Origin: Branchiostoma floridae
Lineage: Eukaryota > Chordata > Leptocardii > Amphioxiformes > Branchiostomatidae
Length of the DNA stretch: 64,000 nucleotides
Direction of reading: 5' to 3'
NCBI RefSeq assembly: GCF_000003815.2
Contig: NC_049981.1
Span: 24,381,675-24,445,674 of the forward strand
Shown: in pieces, positions 15,201-27,385 of the stretch
Layout: each line of letters starts with the position of its first letter
Position numbering within the stretch: the first letter of the stretch is position 1
Program-made: the position numbers and the translations under genes
The notes under the pieces: generated by a model
Told to the model about the DNA's origin: nothing
Databases searched by the model: none
Seen by the model: only the letters and a program-made list of their open reading frames with translations

Positions 15201-18200
15201 AAGAAACAAAATGGATGAAACCCAGCGCGGGCATGCAGATTCCCAGGTTTTCAAACACGCTCGCACTGGGAAAATATCGACTCCTGACATGCCTTGAATA
15301 GTGTTCCGTAACGTGGTAGGCTTGATTCAACTAACTATGTAAAGAAATGGCCGGAAAATGGATTTTTTGTTTTCAGTTTGAAGCGCAAATAATTGCGTAG
15401 TAGACCTTTAAGCCTTGTGATCCTAATAGTGTATATATAGGAGCCGACATATTATTGCTCGTTCTGATTATTAGGAGTTTTTGTCTTGTTGAGCCGGTCC
15501 AGAAAAACCGGACATGAAAAATATCGATGAAAAAAAAACCCAAAGCAAACAAGCGTAAACGGACGTACATTAAAACAAAACTACAATAAAATATATGTAT
15601 CCATCTATGATATTTTCAATGATATAGGGTGGATGCAACAAAATATTTACTAAATGTAAATACATATTGTGTATTTGTTATGTTTTATAAATACACCAGC
15701 TACACCATTTTCGAAACACCGGACCAAAAGTACGGAGCTAAAAAGGAAGATGGGGAGTGGAACGGAATGGTGGGGCAGCTCGTACAAAAGGTAAGAACAA
15801 TTCATTATCTAGCATGCCCAGGTAGTACCAAGGAAACCCTTAAGTGTACATGTGTCAATGCAAAATTTAATATTTACCGGCCTCTCCTAGACCTACACAC
15901 ATAACATCACAATCTCTAGGTATTGCATAAGAACAATACAAACACACACACACACATAAACATACGGGTGTACGCAACTTTTATTTGCTGCTTTCCTCAT
16001 ACAGAGAGCACACATTGCCGTGTCAGCCCTTACCATAACATCAGAGAGAGAAGACGTAGTGGACTTCACCAAGCCGTACATGGATTACGGAGCAACGATT
16101 CTCCTCAGGAAGCCTGAACAGGTAAAGCCCAGGGGAAAATATTGTGTTTACTGTTACTGTTACGTTGTACTCTGAGATATCGCTTTGCATGAAATTTCAA
16201 TCTGATGTTCATTTTGAAATTATGCTTTCCTAAACCTGACATGGTTATAATTAATCCTGGGGCTATTTTCTTTCAGAAATACAACGTTTTCGCCTTCCTG
16301 GAGCCATTCAACTTCCAAGTGTGGGCGTGCATCCTTGGGTCCATCCTGATAGTAGGGTTTATCCTGTACATCCTGAACAGGATCAGCCCCTACAGCTCCT
16401 TCGGGACGGACGAGCCTGATGCTGACGCCTTTAACCTGTCCAATAGCGTGTGGTTTGCGTATGGGTCTCTAGTTCAACAAGGTACGAGAAACCAGACTTG
16501 CATTTATGGGCTGTGACTTTCACAGACGCCTTTTTCCTTCCTTTCGTAAATAAGGTTAGGGTATCGTTATTTAATGTTTTAATATCGTTAAAGTAAAGTA
16601 TATCTAAAGTGATTTTTGAAGTACCTGAATGAACCGTACCGTATATTACAATAAAATTGCAAAATGTCTTCAGTTAGCATCATTTCTTTCATAAGGTGGT
16701 GAATCGAACCCCCGTGCATCGTCGGGCCGCATGTTGAGCGGCTTCTGGTGGTTCTTCACCCTCATCATGATCTCCACCTACACCGCCAACCTCGCGGCTT
16801 TCCTCACCGTCACACGGATGGACACTCCCGTCAGATCAGTCGATGATCTCGCCGCCCAGACATCCATGCCCTACGGGACCGTAGAAGACAGTAGTCTGTA
16901 CACGTTCTTCAAGACTTCTAAGATAGGCGTGTACGAACGGATGTGGGACTTCATGAACAACTCCAACACATTCGTCAATACGGTCGAGGCTGGGTATGAT
17001 AAGGTCTTATCGGAGGAGTATGCTTTCATTTGGGAAAACCCTTCCTTGGACTATCTGAAGCTGACTAACTGTGACTATACCACCATAGGAAGACCGTTCA
17101 ATATGAAAGGTTATGGGATTGCGCTGCAAGAAGGCATGAGCTTAAGAGATCAGCTATCTATCAGGTAAATCAAATGCTAACTATGTCATTCAATCTACAC
17201 GCAGCTTAATGTATGAGCAGATAAACATATATGAGAAACACAGACAGACACACAAGCACAGAGAGAGGGGGTACGGTGATTTAGAAGGAAACCATTAACT
17301 TACAGATGATTTTGAATGTTGAATACAGTCTTAAAGTTTTTATGTAATAAACAAATTCACCACTGTCTTTTGTCACACATGCCATTTAGATTATGCTGTA
17401 GAACAGTGGATCAAACGTATCAGATAGTTTGTGTCTTCCCCTGTCTGGGCTATTTCGAAATTTCACAAACTAGGTTTATTCGTTTTGAAAGTTCTTGTTT
17501 AGATAATGAATTTCACCAAGAAAGATGAATTTTGAAGCTTTCATTGAAAAAAAGATAAATCACCTCCGGCCCGGTCATGATGACTATAAAACCTGAGACT
17601 TTTTTCGAACACAATGATTACAAAAATATTCAAAATTCTGTATGCATGTAAGCATCATGTCGGCTACCTCTGGTATCCATGAAATATTCATTTTTAGATC
17701 ATTTGTAAATATGTGTTGTTATTTATGTTACACCTACGTCCAAGCGTGTACTCATGTTTTTTTTATTGTTCAACGATGGATTGCTTGGTGGTAGCTCCTT
17801 TCCCTTTGGTTTCTTTTTGTGGTTTCTCCTCTATATAGATATTCACACAACACCATTCCCATTTCTTTCCTTCTACCCAGCATCCTGAAGATGCAGGAGT
17901 CTGGAAAGATGGACGAGTTAAAGGGGAAGTGGTGGCCGTCAGAGAACGCAAACTGCCCTGCCGAGTCTTCCTCACAGAAGAGCAAGGCTAGTGAGTTGGG
18001 CCTGAACAGTGTAGCAGGGGTGTTCTATGTGCTAGCTCTGGGAGTCGGGATTTCCATCGTCATCGTCCTCATAGAGATCATCTGGTGGCTGCTGCGGGGG
18101 GAGGGGAAGCTGAAACGACCGAAGCCGGTAGGTTTACATTCTTTGCAAACACGATTCTAACAAATAGAGACAAAAACTCGACATCGCAAGCTTACAAGAT

Positions 18201-18622
18201 TTTGGAATGGAAATATTTCGTACGACCTATTGTTCCAGATGTTCAGCAGATTATATTTCGATACATTTTAGTAGATACATGTCAAGTTGTTTCACATTTA
18301 GCAAACAAAATGTTAATTTCAACGCATAGAACTAAACATATTTTTATCATTAGGTTGATCTGATGATTTATTGCAGGACAAGTACCGCTAGACATTAGAC
18401 TCGTTGCCAGCGATACGGAAGACTTTTTAAAGTAAATCATTTGTTGAGTATGGCATACGGCAGCTGGCAATCGATCAAAAGCGATTGATGTATGTTTTTC
18501 AGAAGAATGACAAGATCGTCTTGGAAGAAGTCGAAAGAATTGAGATCAAACACATCCCGAACGACTCGACATCGAGCAACGGCAAAAGGAAGATATGGAC
18601 TCACGTAGGCAATAGCGTGTAG
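1600..18622 (+). CDS. Ionotropic glutamate receptor, AMPA/kainate/delta group, 5'-partial
   Basis: Ligand-gated cation channel subunit of the plasma membrane. Fourteen exons join in frame with GT/AG borders: 1600-1863, 2104-2303, 3800-3853, 4562-4735, 10044-10199, 11737-11856, 12945-13049, 14445-14548, 15700-15790, 16005-16121, 16277-16481, 16696-17164, 17881-18127, 18503-18622. They give about 807 residues. Residues 1-340 are the amino-terminal domain (IAALVS, then [10 protein letters not shown] and [10 protein letters not shown]). S1 begins at EKPFIFKD and contains [16 protein letters not shown] and the ligand arginine in LTITSERE. M1 is in the exon at 16277, followed by a pore loop ending VQQG (unedited Q at the Q/R site). 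M3 carries [12 protein letters not shown]2 contains [12 protein letters not shown] and [12 protein letters not shown], and M4 is in the exon at 17881. The two S2 cysteines (LTNCDY, ENANC) are present. S2 resembles kainate receptors, while VQQGGES and GYGIALQ resemble delta receptors. Subfamily is therefore open, including the lancelet phi class. The signal peptide and first exons lie upstream of the window. Confidence 0.93.
3230..3317. repeat. (TA)n microsatellite
   Basis: Nearly pure TA dinucleotide repeat interrupted once by ctaca, in a glutamate receptor intron. It creates a spurious Ile-Tyr open frame. Confidence 0.97.
4852..5105 (+). mobile_element. tRNA-derived SINE copy (diverged)
   Basis: The head has a degenerate B-box (ggtttaattcc). 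The body repeats the family's pattern of a gggtacc-like block followed by cttggtcgaag and a trailing variable tail. It matches in layout the better copies at 9690-9913, 24020-24225 and 63790-64000. Confidence 0.5.
9690..9913 (-). mobile_element. tRNA-derived SINE copy
   Basis: Read on the minus strand, it starts with a tRNA-like head (ggtggtagcggaagcgaggc, then B-box gggttcgat). The body contains cccttggagaggtcctttac, ctcaatccaccgagg and ggtacctgccgactgtgaag, and ends with ggtggagggagaggg. The same modules in the same order occur at 63790-64000 and 24020-24225. Confidence 0.7.
10283..10390 (+). repeat. Dispersed repeat, same family as the 26.7-27.4 kb pair
   Basis: Contains gtctgtctgtcaacaagata, actcaagatgg and cagtttcatacttgg followed by tggtggggtgtgacaaaagc. 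These match the core of the tandem pair at 26711-27385. It lies just after a receptor splice donor. Confidence 0.6.
14861..15407. mobile_element. 547-bp non-autonomous DNA transposon with TTAA flanks
   Basis: Terminal inverted repeats of about 30 bp begin aggtctactacgca and continue to a gcgc-containing block. The same sequence occurs inverted at 15380-15407. TTAA flanks both ends (14857-14860 and 15408-15411), as expected for a piggyBac-type target duplication. No transposase is encoded. It sits in the intron between the receptor exons at 14445 and 15700. Confidence 0.75.
18377..18391 (+). other. Possible alternative short terminal exon of the glutamate receptor
   Basis: After the M4 exon (ending 18127, phase 0), the first good acceptor (tttattgcag) is followed by GAC AAG TAC CGC TAG, which would end the protein at DKYR. 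Skipping it and splicing to 18503 gives a 39-residue tail instead, ending GNSV. Both are in phase. The longer tail is the better coding exon. The short one may be a real alternative C-terminus or a chance acceptor. Confidence 0.3.
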
Positions 18623-18892
18623 AAAACCTCCGGTGATTTTCATGTGGAAGTATGTAATGTAACATCCCTTTTGTGCAATCCCAATCCCACTTTCCTACTC
18701 CATCTTTTTCACACGAGTGTATATACGAAAGGACAAGAAAGAGATTTCCCAAATGCGGCATACAGAAGACGTTACCAAGATAGACTGATGTAGTATCAAG
18801 AAGGCCAGATTATTGTGATGTCAAGAGGGTCATCAAGTTACTACACAGAGAATTAATGCTAGTGATTTTCAAAGTAAAAAGACAGCAAGTCT

Positions 18893-18898
18893 AATAAA
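18893..18898 (+). terminator. Putative polyadenylation signal of the glutamate receptor
   Basis: AATAAA about 270 bases past the long-tail stop codon, before the foldback element that begins near 18939. Confidence 0.5.
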
Positions 18899-18938
18899 GT
18901 AAGTTAGTCTCTACCAGACTCCCTGGGTTGTTGGTAAG

Positions 18939-19178
18939 GCCCTCTTTCCACTAGAAGGTGATCGCGATGCGCTCTCTCTGCGACCTAAATAGGACATGTG
19001 TAACCTTCTCTTTCACACTGGGTATATCAAACAAAACGTAAAAGTGTGACTGAGAAGTAAACAAAACACACAAAGTATAAAAAGAGCCGTTTCTTTTCTA
19101 TACAATTTGTTGAGCGATATGTCAAATCTTAGGTCGTAGAGAGAGCGGCGAGAACGCCGTCCTGGTGGAAAGGGAGTA
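18939..19178. mobile_element. 240-bp foldback element (MITE-like)
   Basis: Imperfect inverted ends of about 45 bp: ctctttccactag...gctctctctgcgaccta at the left, and its diverged reverse complement at 19130-19178. Related fragments lie at about 3440-3600, 8265-8365, 30195-30310, 34650-34862 and 44345-44420. They share the gcgacctaaattagatttgt, gtgacccttaaat and ttggaatat blocks. Confidence 0.65.
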
Positions 19179-20884
19179 TAAGATAGGCTGACTGATGAGG
19201 CAGTTACCGGGTCATAGAGTTACACATACACAACCCAGGCGTCTGTCGGTAACCGCTGAGACAGGCGGCAAATCAGACCACTTCTAATCGTCAGAAAAAC
19301 GCATTATCTTGTAATAATCATTATCAGATTAATTCATACACATGCGATATACATTGTGGTAAAGGTCGAAATCAAATGACAAAACTAAACACGTCTAGAC
19401 ATTTATGAAACATGGTCGAGACAAGAACGGTTTACAATTTATAGACGTAACGTTACGCCTTTACCCACAATGCATTTTGGTGTGCATGCGTACTTAGAAT
19501 CATGAGCCTTCTCACTCATTGCGCAATAAACCACTGATTGTCTGTATACGGACCCTGAAAAATTCTGTTATCTTAAAAACAGACATGTAGCAGCAGGGCG
19601 CTCAAAATGAAACGAAACAATCAAGAATATCAAAACACAAGTAGTGAATAGTTCTATTGCTGGCTGACTCATCTGACATAATATTAAATCGATTTGGAAA
19701 ATCTGTAGCATTTTGCCGGCAACGCAAAGAGTCTGGATTAGAAAAAAAACGTAACAATACAGCTGCTTCAAATTGTAAGAAGTGTATATCAGAACTACAA
19801 TGTGATCTCTGCATGACTGCCAACGGTATTTAGCATAACACAAATTGTGTCCAATATGTTGCCAAATGTACAATCCATTTTACATCTGAGAACAACTATC
19901 AGCCACAGCTATAGCTGGACGTAGACTGTAATTATGATACCGTGTTTAAGGAAAACCTGTCACGTATCTCTATTCACGACTCTACAAAGGGTTTTACTAA
20001 TTACGGTAACAGCTTGAAATGACAGTACGTAAAATGGCACAAAACTAGAGCTTGTACATTCTGCCAAGGAACCGATAATATACATAGCAAAATCCTCAGA
20101 TATGGTTTAGTACACAAGCTATAATACGATAAAAACATTGCTACAATAGAATGATGCACTAGAAGATGTTGATCTAGATTTTTCAGCTTTGATTGGTAAA
20201 ATTGATCTTTTGGGCTTTTAGGATATCCTTACTCACGATATAGGAGGGATAATGTACGCTTAGATTAGTAGCACCGGAGGCTGGTACTGTCGATAAATGT
20301 AGAACCAATCCACGCTGTATTTTAGTGAGTTAATTAGTTCTGATACATCAGTGTTATTTATGATCAAACAAGATTCATAGAACATGTTTCTGAAACAATA
20401 TTGCGTGAAAAAGTATGTCTTGTGTGCTTTTGTATTTCAATAATTGTCAACGCAAAACGTGATTAATCAGTTAAACAGGGACATAAAATTGGCAGAAATT
20501 CAAGCATCTGATACAAAAAGTTAATTCACTGCCTCTGCCAATTCAAGGTTCCAAGAAAATTTACATGAAAAGGGTAATTAGCGATTCAATGCACAAGAAC
20601 TTATCTCTGAATGCGAATTTTATTTTTATTGTTCATGAATTCTGCTTTACATATGCTTTCTGAGTACTAGATATGTGCTTAGAGATGAGGCTTCATGTAT
20701 TGATTTGCTTTTGGGGATGAAAAAATAGCACACGAATTTTCAGTTCTGAACTTTCATCAAATATTCAAAAGTTGCCTATGGCTTCATATTAAAATAACTG
20801 CTGTAAACATGTCGGTGCATTATAACATACTAAGTGAAGCATGTTCGTTATATCATTGTGATTCTTGTCTGACCTGTTTCACAG
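19179..20884. other. Intergenic sequence, nothing recognised
   Basis: AT-rich sequence between the receptor 3' end and the orphan exon at 20885. I see no convincing exon, RNA gene or repeat unit in it. Confidence 0.4.
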
Positions 20885-21121
20885 TACGGTAAATATAATA
20901 CCCTGATCAACTGCTGTGAAAAAGCAATAAGTCGTCTCGTCTATCTCCATGGCCTCGCAAAATTTGTGCATGGCATATCGCTGGGGATTATTACTGAAAT
21001 CCCAGACAACGCAGCCGGAACTTTCATATCAAGGCAAATCCGACGCCTGGTCGAACAGCGAAACAAATCTCTCTGTGAGGCTTTTCTTTACATTAAGATT
21101 GCCACTTTGGCTACGGAGTAA
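20885..21121 (+). CDS. Orphan terminal coding exon, unknown protein
   Basis: A strong pyrimidine-rich acceptor (tgacctgtttcacag) is followed by 78 open codons and TAA. The segment is richer in C at third positions than its surroundings. The predicted peptide starts YGKYNTLINCCEK, has a central run with GISLGIITEIPDNAAG, and ends LYIKIATLATE. I do not recognise a family, and I found no upstream exon to join it to. It could be the last exon of an unrecognised gene, a transposon remnant, or chance. An overlapping frame (20949-21245) is also open but reads less like protein. Confidence 0.35.
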   Translation, partial: YGKYNTLINCCEKAISRLVYLHGLAKFVHGISLGIITEIPDNAAGTFISRQIRRLVEQRNKSLCEAFLYIKIATLATE

Positions 21122-22124
21122 TTTCGCAAGGGGATCAAACAACAGGGGGCATAGGCCGCCATTTGGACATTTTCTGATCCACTCTAACGTCTGCTATATC
21201 ACTGGAACTGTATTGTGGCTGTTATCAAATCCTTTTCTCATCTGATGGGCCCCACAGGACTTAGTAAATGCATGCCCTTTTGGTAAGGAAGAGACTACGG
21301 ACGTGTCTCTCATTCCAAAGATGGCTCTAGGGTATGCTGTGTGTGAAAAGCTCGATGTTTGCATGCGTTCCATGCACAGAGGATGATTATGAGGACTAAT
21401 GCATTGATAATAAGTTTTTCAGACATGCTGATTCTAAATTTGCTAGTCACTGTAATTATAATATCAGTGTACAGAATACATAGCAGTGACTGCAACACTA
21501 CGCTGTTTAGTGGTAAAGGCACCTAAAAAATAACAGCATTTTCCATGTACTATTTATTACAACCCTGTGGAGATTATGCCCGTCGCTTTATCTTTAAGCT
21601 ACCGCACTTTCTCGGCGCTGGCGCATTGTAAAAAAAAAAGAAATAGAAGAAACGTAGACGCTTACCATGGCCAACTTGACGTATTTCTGCTGTATAGCTT
21701 CTATTTCCTCTGTCAGAGATTGAGTGACCTGTCCATACCATATCTATGTACTAAGTAGCATGATAAGGACAGGTGTATGATCTTCACAAAGCATACACGT
21801 ATCTTACGGGGTGATTTGTGACCTAGAGCTCGTCATGCCTTTGCTGGAGCTGAGTGTATATATGTAAAATGTACTTCAAACGGTAGGATGGAAAGGATAG
21901 ACAATGTACAGGGCATCTTTCATACGAGTTTATGTATGTATGTGTCTGCTCAATACTGTGTTATTCTCGTTTGCAACTGCCAGGCCCTTGCCTCATGTAC
22001 TAGGTCTCTTGTCCGTTTGTAGATGTTCTGCCTTAACTATTTCATAAATCAGTGTATAAAGACTTCGTATGGTCATTCACTTTTTTTGTTATTTGCTGGA
22101 AATAGTGGGACAAAATAGTAGAGT

Positions 22125-22260
22125 GTGAGAATGATACAGACCGTAAAACTGGTGCAGAGTATGAGTGGTGCAGAAGGTGTAGGTCGATGCAGACTGTGAA
22201 AGTGGTACAGAGTGTTAGAGTGATACAGACTGTGATAGTGGTACAGAGCTCGAGTGTGAT
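22125..22260. repeat. Degenerate minisatellite
   Basis: Repeated variants of gtggtacagagtgt and gatacagactgtga alternate about seven times with drift in unit length. Confidence 0.6.
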
Positions 22261-24019
22261 GAATAATGTGCGAGTAAACAGAGAGCAAGATAGAAAGTAG
22301 TACCTGTAAATAATGCTAGGGGGCCGAAATCACTGTGTTTCTTTAGGGATTTTTAGTGAAAAATACTGAAACAGCAAGAGTCATACAAATCCATGGAAAG
22401 GATCTAGACGTATATTTGCGAGCATACATACCTAAAAACAATACCACTGCCGAAGGTAAACTTCCATCTTCCCGGAGGTAAACATAGTGTGAGAGTCAGA
22501 AAAAGATAAAGAGTGACACAAAGAAAGACGGTGTGTGACATACTATGTAAAAATGTCACAACTCTTTAATCAAACCAATCTCTTTTTGATAAGTCTCAGA
22601 TACGCTGTACTACGCTGTACCAGGGGATGAAGCAGGAGACCATAACTTGCCAAGCCTACGTGGAAAATAAACCTCATGCAAAAATCAATCATCACGACTT
22701 TCTCACGCAGCGGAAAGATGTGATTCACGTGCACCTTTTCATGCTTTTAGCATCCAGCAGAGAGGAAACAGGAAGGAGACGTCACATGCAGCAGACTGTT
22801 GAGAGAATACGTTCTCTTTACCATACCATGATTGGTATAATGCATGTTCTGCTTGTACGTTCTCTCAATGTTAACACTTCTGTAAAGAGCTTGATTATGT
22901 GTTCATATGTGCTCAGAAGTGACATTTACATAGTATTTTGCTGTTGAGAATTGTGAAAACATGACCAAACATGGACATAATCTTGCAACATCGGTCATCC
23001 TAAATGTTCCAATAGGGGAGGGGTAAGAATCACCTCTTGTATTGGGTCTGACCCTGGTTTATTTGAAATAGCGGCCAAAGTTACCGCAATGTTTCTGTTG
23101 CAGGAGGGGTCAGAGGGAATCACAGTTTGTAGCACGTAAAGTGCTTTGTGTTTGACCCTTGCCAATGGAATCTATAACCAAGATATATGACTCCTGGTAG
23201 AACCGGATGTCTTTGACGTTTTTATCGCTCCTTCTACAGTAACAGCACACTCAGTAATGTTCTTTTTATCCGCAGTGCATCGCATAGGTCACGTGATCCC
23301 ATTTAGTCCTTTTGACATTACCGACCCCGTCTGACAATACGCATGCGTGATCTACGGGATAGGTCCACTGAAGAATTGTCCACAACAACATACGTTTCTA
23401 GACCACCCAAAAGACACTCAAATGTGTTTCATAGTGGGAGTGGGGCAATTTTCCTTACTTGGCCATCTGACCCCTGCCTCCTATCTCATGAAAGCAATGA
23501 AAAGCGGCCTGCAGAACTGATTACAGCTTCTCATAAACAAACGTTCGGACAAATGAATACTCATTCTTTTCTTACAAATGAAACTAACAAAATTACAAAT
23601 TGGCAGAGAGCACGACCCATTGATTATCAAAATAACAGCGGAATATGACTGAGTGAAAACGAATAAATCAGGAAAATTCATTAAAGCACATGTCCAACAT
23701 CTACTAGGTATAAGCTACATAGGCGCTATAGCATTTATTCACCATGTCACGTACAGTATATGAATATCTAAGGTTATTATTTAAGAAAAAGCGCCTGAGA
23801 TCTGCAGCACCCTCAGGTACATTGTACAGTTTATATATATATGAACATCTTACACTGAGGGACATTACATTCGAGATCTCATTAGATGTATTTCAGGCTG
23901 GTGGATGCATGTGCCCTTGAGATATTAACTTAGTAGCCGCTACAGGTAAACGATAAAGTCAAAGGTAACAAGGTCAGTGCCATGGCGTTGTGAGGCCGTA
24001 GGGGCAGTGTTAATGTGCG

Positions 24020-24225
24020 GTATTTGAAGGTAGAGGTCAACCCTCTATTTCCCACGCATCTACCTTCTAAAACTGACGCCAATTTTACACCTTGTTGGAG
24101 TGAGTTGTGTAGTAAAAGTTACATTTTTCAAGGACACAACAGGGATCGAATCGTACCAACAGGATTCGAACCCATGATTTTGGATGTCATGTACGCTAAT
24201 CTCTACACCACTTGCCGGACACGGG
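24020..24225 (-). mobile_element. tRNA-derived SINE copy with clear A and B boxes
   Basis: On the minus strand the head reads caagtggtgtagagattagc (A-box region), then gggttcgaatcc (B-box) near 24161-24175. The body contains gtgtccttgaaaaatgtaac and cactccaacaaggtgtaaaa, as in the other copies. The anticodon loop is 9 nt and the acceptor arm does not close, so it is not a functional tRNA gene. Confidence 0.65.
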
Positions 24226-26710
24226 TTGATAAGCTACAACATGTAGGGCTATGTGACTTACACAGCACTTTTGGTTGTTCCCAGAGGTAGCCATATTTGT
24301 CTTGCAAACGACATCTGTCCTTAGGCGACCCAACAATGCACACCATGAGGATTTTGTGGCCAAGGAAAGAAATCATGTCTCTAAGACAAGACAATCATGC
24401 TGTTCCTCCCAGACAGTCGGTGCTTTAAAGCCTGACTAAAATGTCAGCTCACCCAGCGCATTGTTCTATAAAATATCGTGTAACGTTAGATTCCCAGTGA
24501 GAGAAAAATAATGGCCAAGTTTACAAACTGGACGTAAAAAAAACATTCAAATCTTGTCATCAGGCCTCTTATAAAGATGGACTTTGATCAATGGTTAGTA
24601 CATGTATTTACACACCATGGGCGCCTCTATCTTAAGAGCTAACATTGACACATGCATTTCTGAATCAGATCTGAGCCCTATACTATATATCTTAGCGTTG
24701 TATTTAAAAGAGACCCGTGTCTTTGAATTGGAGCAAAAGCACGTTCCCCAGAGATAGACTGAAGTAAGCCCGTGATTCACAACTCGTGATTCATAGCACT
24801 TTCTCGGTAAGTCCGTGATTAGTGGTGTCGCTAAACCGTCAGGAGTGTCTCGACAACAACCTCGCGATAGGCATCAAGTCTCCGCGTTTTGAAAGTAGGG
24901 GAAGAGGCATATGGTTTCTCGAGTGTCATGACAGTATTCCTTTTCATCAGAGAGACTAAATGCTTTTCGGCTCAATAGCTCTCTACGTTGAGCATACATC
25001 AATCGGCCCATTAGCAGCGGCCGCTTGCGTCAGTGCATGGTGATGTGCACGTAGTGACGGCAAAAGGAAAGGGCAAGCGTCAGATCCGTCAAGTTACCCG
25101 GGCCTGATAATGGTCCATGGAATCTTTACACTGCATCATGGTGCATTCACACAGCACTTGTGAAAAATAAAATATCAACGAAGAAGCAGGGATAAAATAA
25201 ATCACAGGCACAATCACACAAAAAAACTTCAATCTTCTTATAACACTGGTCATCACCCAAGATACCTACATACACCGAAAACCATATCATAAAATGAAAA
25301 CCCCCTCCACCCCAGCTTGAGTTATCCTGTTCTCTACTTTCCAACAAAAGACTCATTGCAGTTTTACAAAAGTCAGTTACTCAGGCTTACTTTTGCCATC
25401 AAATATCGATATACCAAATATCATTAGGAATCAATGGATTCTCGAATTATGCTGTTCACACACAGCCACGAACAAAAACTTCTTGGTAAAAAAAAATGCC
25501 AGGCATCACCCCAACTAACTTCTTGAGAGCGGCACAAGACACAAACACCCCACCTCCCCCAACTATTTACAATGTAACCTTGGTAGGATGTGGTGGTAGC
25601 TATAGCATGCAAGCACGAGTTAAATAAGACCCCTAACGAAACTTTACGGTGTTGCAATTGTACTGGCTTGCCTTATTGCACGTACCCGCTAGGAGGCGCT
25701 TCTGCATTGTGAATGGACTTCATTGGTCAACAATCGCACAATGTACAATGTATGGCAATCAATAACAATTACTAGCTATTAAGACAATAGTATTACGAGG
25801 CTACATACAGAACAACAAAATATTACTGATAACAGCACAGTCATGCAAGGCAATTTACAATACCTATGACATCCTCAATTTCAGATGCAATATGATAGGT
25901 GACATAATAGATCATTAACTGAAACTTTGTTCTACATAAATCATAATGGACAGTCAACTACGTAAAAACTATGATGTATGTTAAAAATAAAGCCAACGAA
26001 ACAAACTTACCGTGATACTCTATACGTCACACTGTAGGACAAGAAATTATTCAGCATATGCTATGAACAATAACAAAGCTGTTCAAATGGAATGCAACTT
26101 AGAAGTACAAATATGTACAATATAAACAAATGTCGTTTATACCATCTCAACACAGGCGACCGTGGGATAATACTCACCTCAGCAAAATGAGCCCGCCATA
26201 TAAATGATCCATAATGTACGTAACGTTAGTCTACGAAACAAGTCAACCCGCAATCGCTGATCTCTAGGAACAAAGCGGTACAGGCACGCAGTATAGCCTA
26301 GCTCATTGAAATATTACACAAGCTGTGTGTTGAAGTCACACTTGTAATATCGTTCAAAAGCATTAGGTCTTGTGAGCTGTACTAAGAAGAAAGATATTCT
26401 TTGAGCTGGCCACCCCCCTCCCTTTTTCAGCACAGTATGAAATACGTTTTTGAACTCGCGAAATCTTTTTGACCGGACTTGCGTACAATGATTGATCAAA
26501 TTCGCTCGCATCTTATCTCCATCCTTCATGAGCAAATCTTATTATCTAAGACAGAACATAGCCAAACAGAGTAATCTGTCCCCATTCGCTTCATCATGCA
26601 ATCAATACTTTCCCACCTCATTGGTGAGTATGGTTCAAAGGTCATACATCCTGATGAGCCAAAGGTCATAGGAACCCGATGACCCAACCCACGGTGCCCA
26701 ACCTCATTTT

Positions 26711-27385
26711 TACCTCCATGAAATGTCATGGAATGGAGGTTATATTTTCTGTTATGTATCTCTGTCTGTGTAGATGATTACTCAAGAACGGCTGGATGGA
26801 TTGGTTTCATACTTGTTGTGTTGGTGGGGTGTGATGAAAGCTCGAATCGATGAGATCTTGGGAGCCGTATCTGTCGTTATAATCGATGTAATAATATCAG
26901 AAATCACCCCAGGCCTATATTTGAGATATATTGGTACAGGCATCGTGCTGTATGTGTTTGTTAATGGGCTTAGCTCAAAGCAGATAGTGAGGTGACAGCT
27001 GTTTGGGGAACCCCCAGTAGTTTTATTTATGTCTGCTTAGGACTGTTTGAAATATTTGTAACAGTTGGCACAGTAGTTACCTCCATGAAATGTCATGGAG
27101 GTTATATTTTCTGTTATGTGTCTCTGTCTGTGTACAAGATTACTCAAGAACGGCTGGATGGATTGGTTTCATACTTGTTGTGTTGGTGGGCTGTGATGAA
27201 AGCTCGAATCGATGTAATTTTGGACGCCGTATCTGTCGTTAGTAATCGATGTAATAATATCAGAAATCCCCCCTATATCTGCGATATATTGGAACAGGCA
27301 TCGTGCTTTAAGTGTTTGTTAATGGGCTTAGCTCAAAGCAGATAGTGAGGTGATTTGTATGACAGCTGTTTGGGGAACCCCGAGT
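26711..27385 (+). repeat. Tandem pair of 310-bp repeats, 367-bp period
   Basis: Copies at 26711-27020 and 27078-27385 share tacctccatgaaatgtcatg, the ttatattttctgttatgt block, actcaagaacggctggatgg, and an end at ggtgacagctgtttggggaa (the second copy has a 9-base insertion there). They differ by scattered substitutions. A partial relative is at 10283-10390. Both copies hold the same reading frame (ITQERLDGLVSYLLCWW), but no protein family is recognised. A dispersed element is more likely than a gene. Confidence 0.8.

Larger units (their letters stand above)
21122..26710. other. Gene-poor intergenic region
   Basis: No gene recognised. It holds a degenerate 20-base-scale tandem region (22125-22260), a minus-strand SINE (24020-24225) and otherwise AT-rich unique-looking DNA. 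Open frames here are short and lack splice or family support. Confidence 0.45.

Noticed and set aside
24150-24225. Candidate tRNA gene on the minus strand
   Set aside because: A and B boxes exist, but the acceptor stem does not pair and the anticodon loop is 9 nt. It is the head of a SINE.
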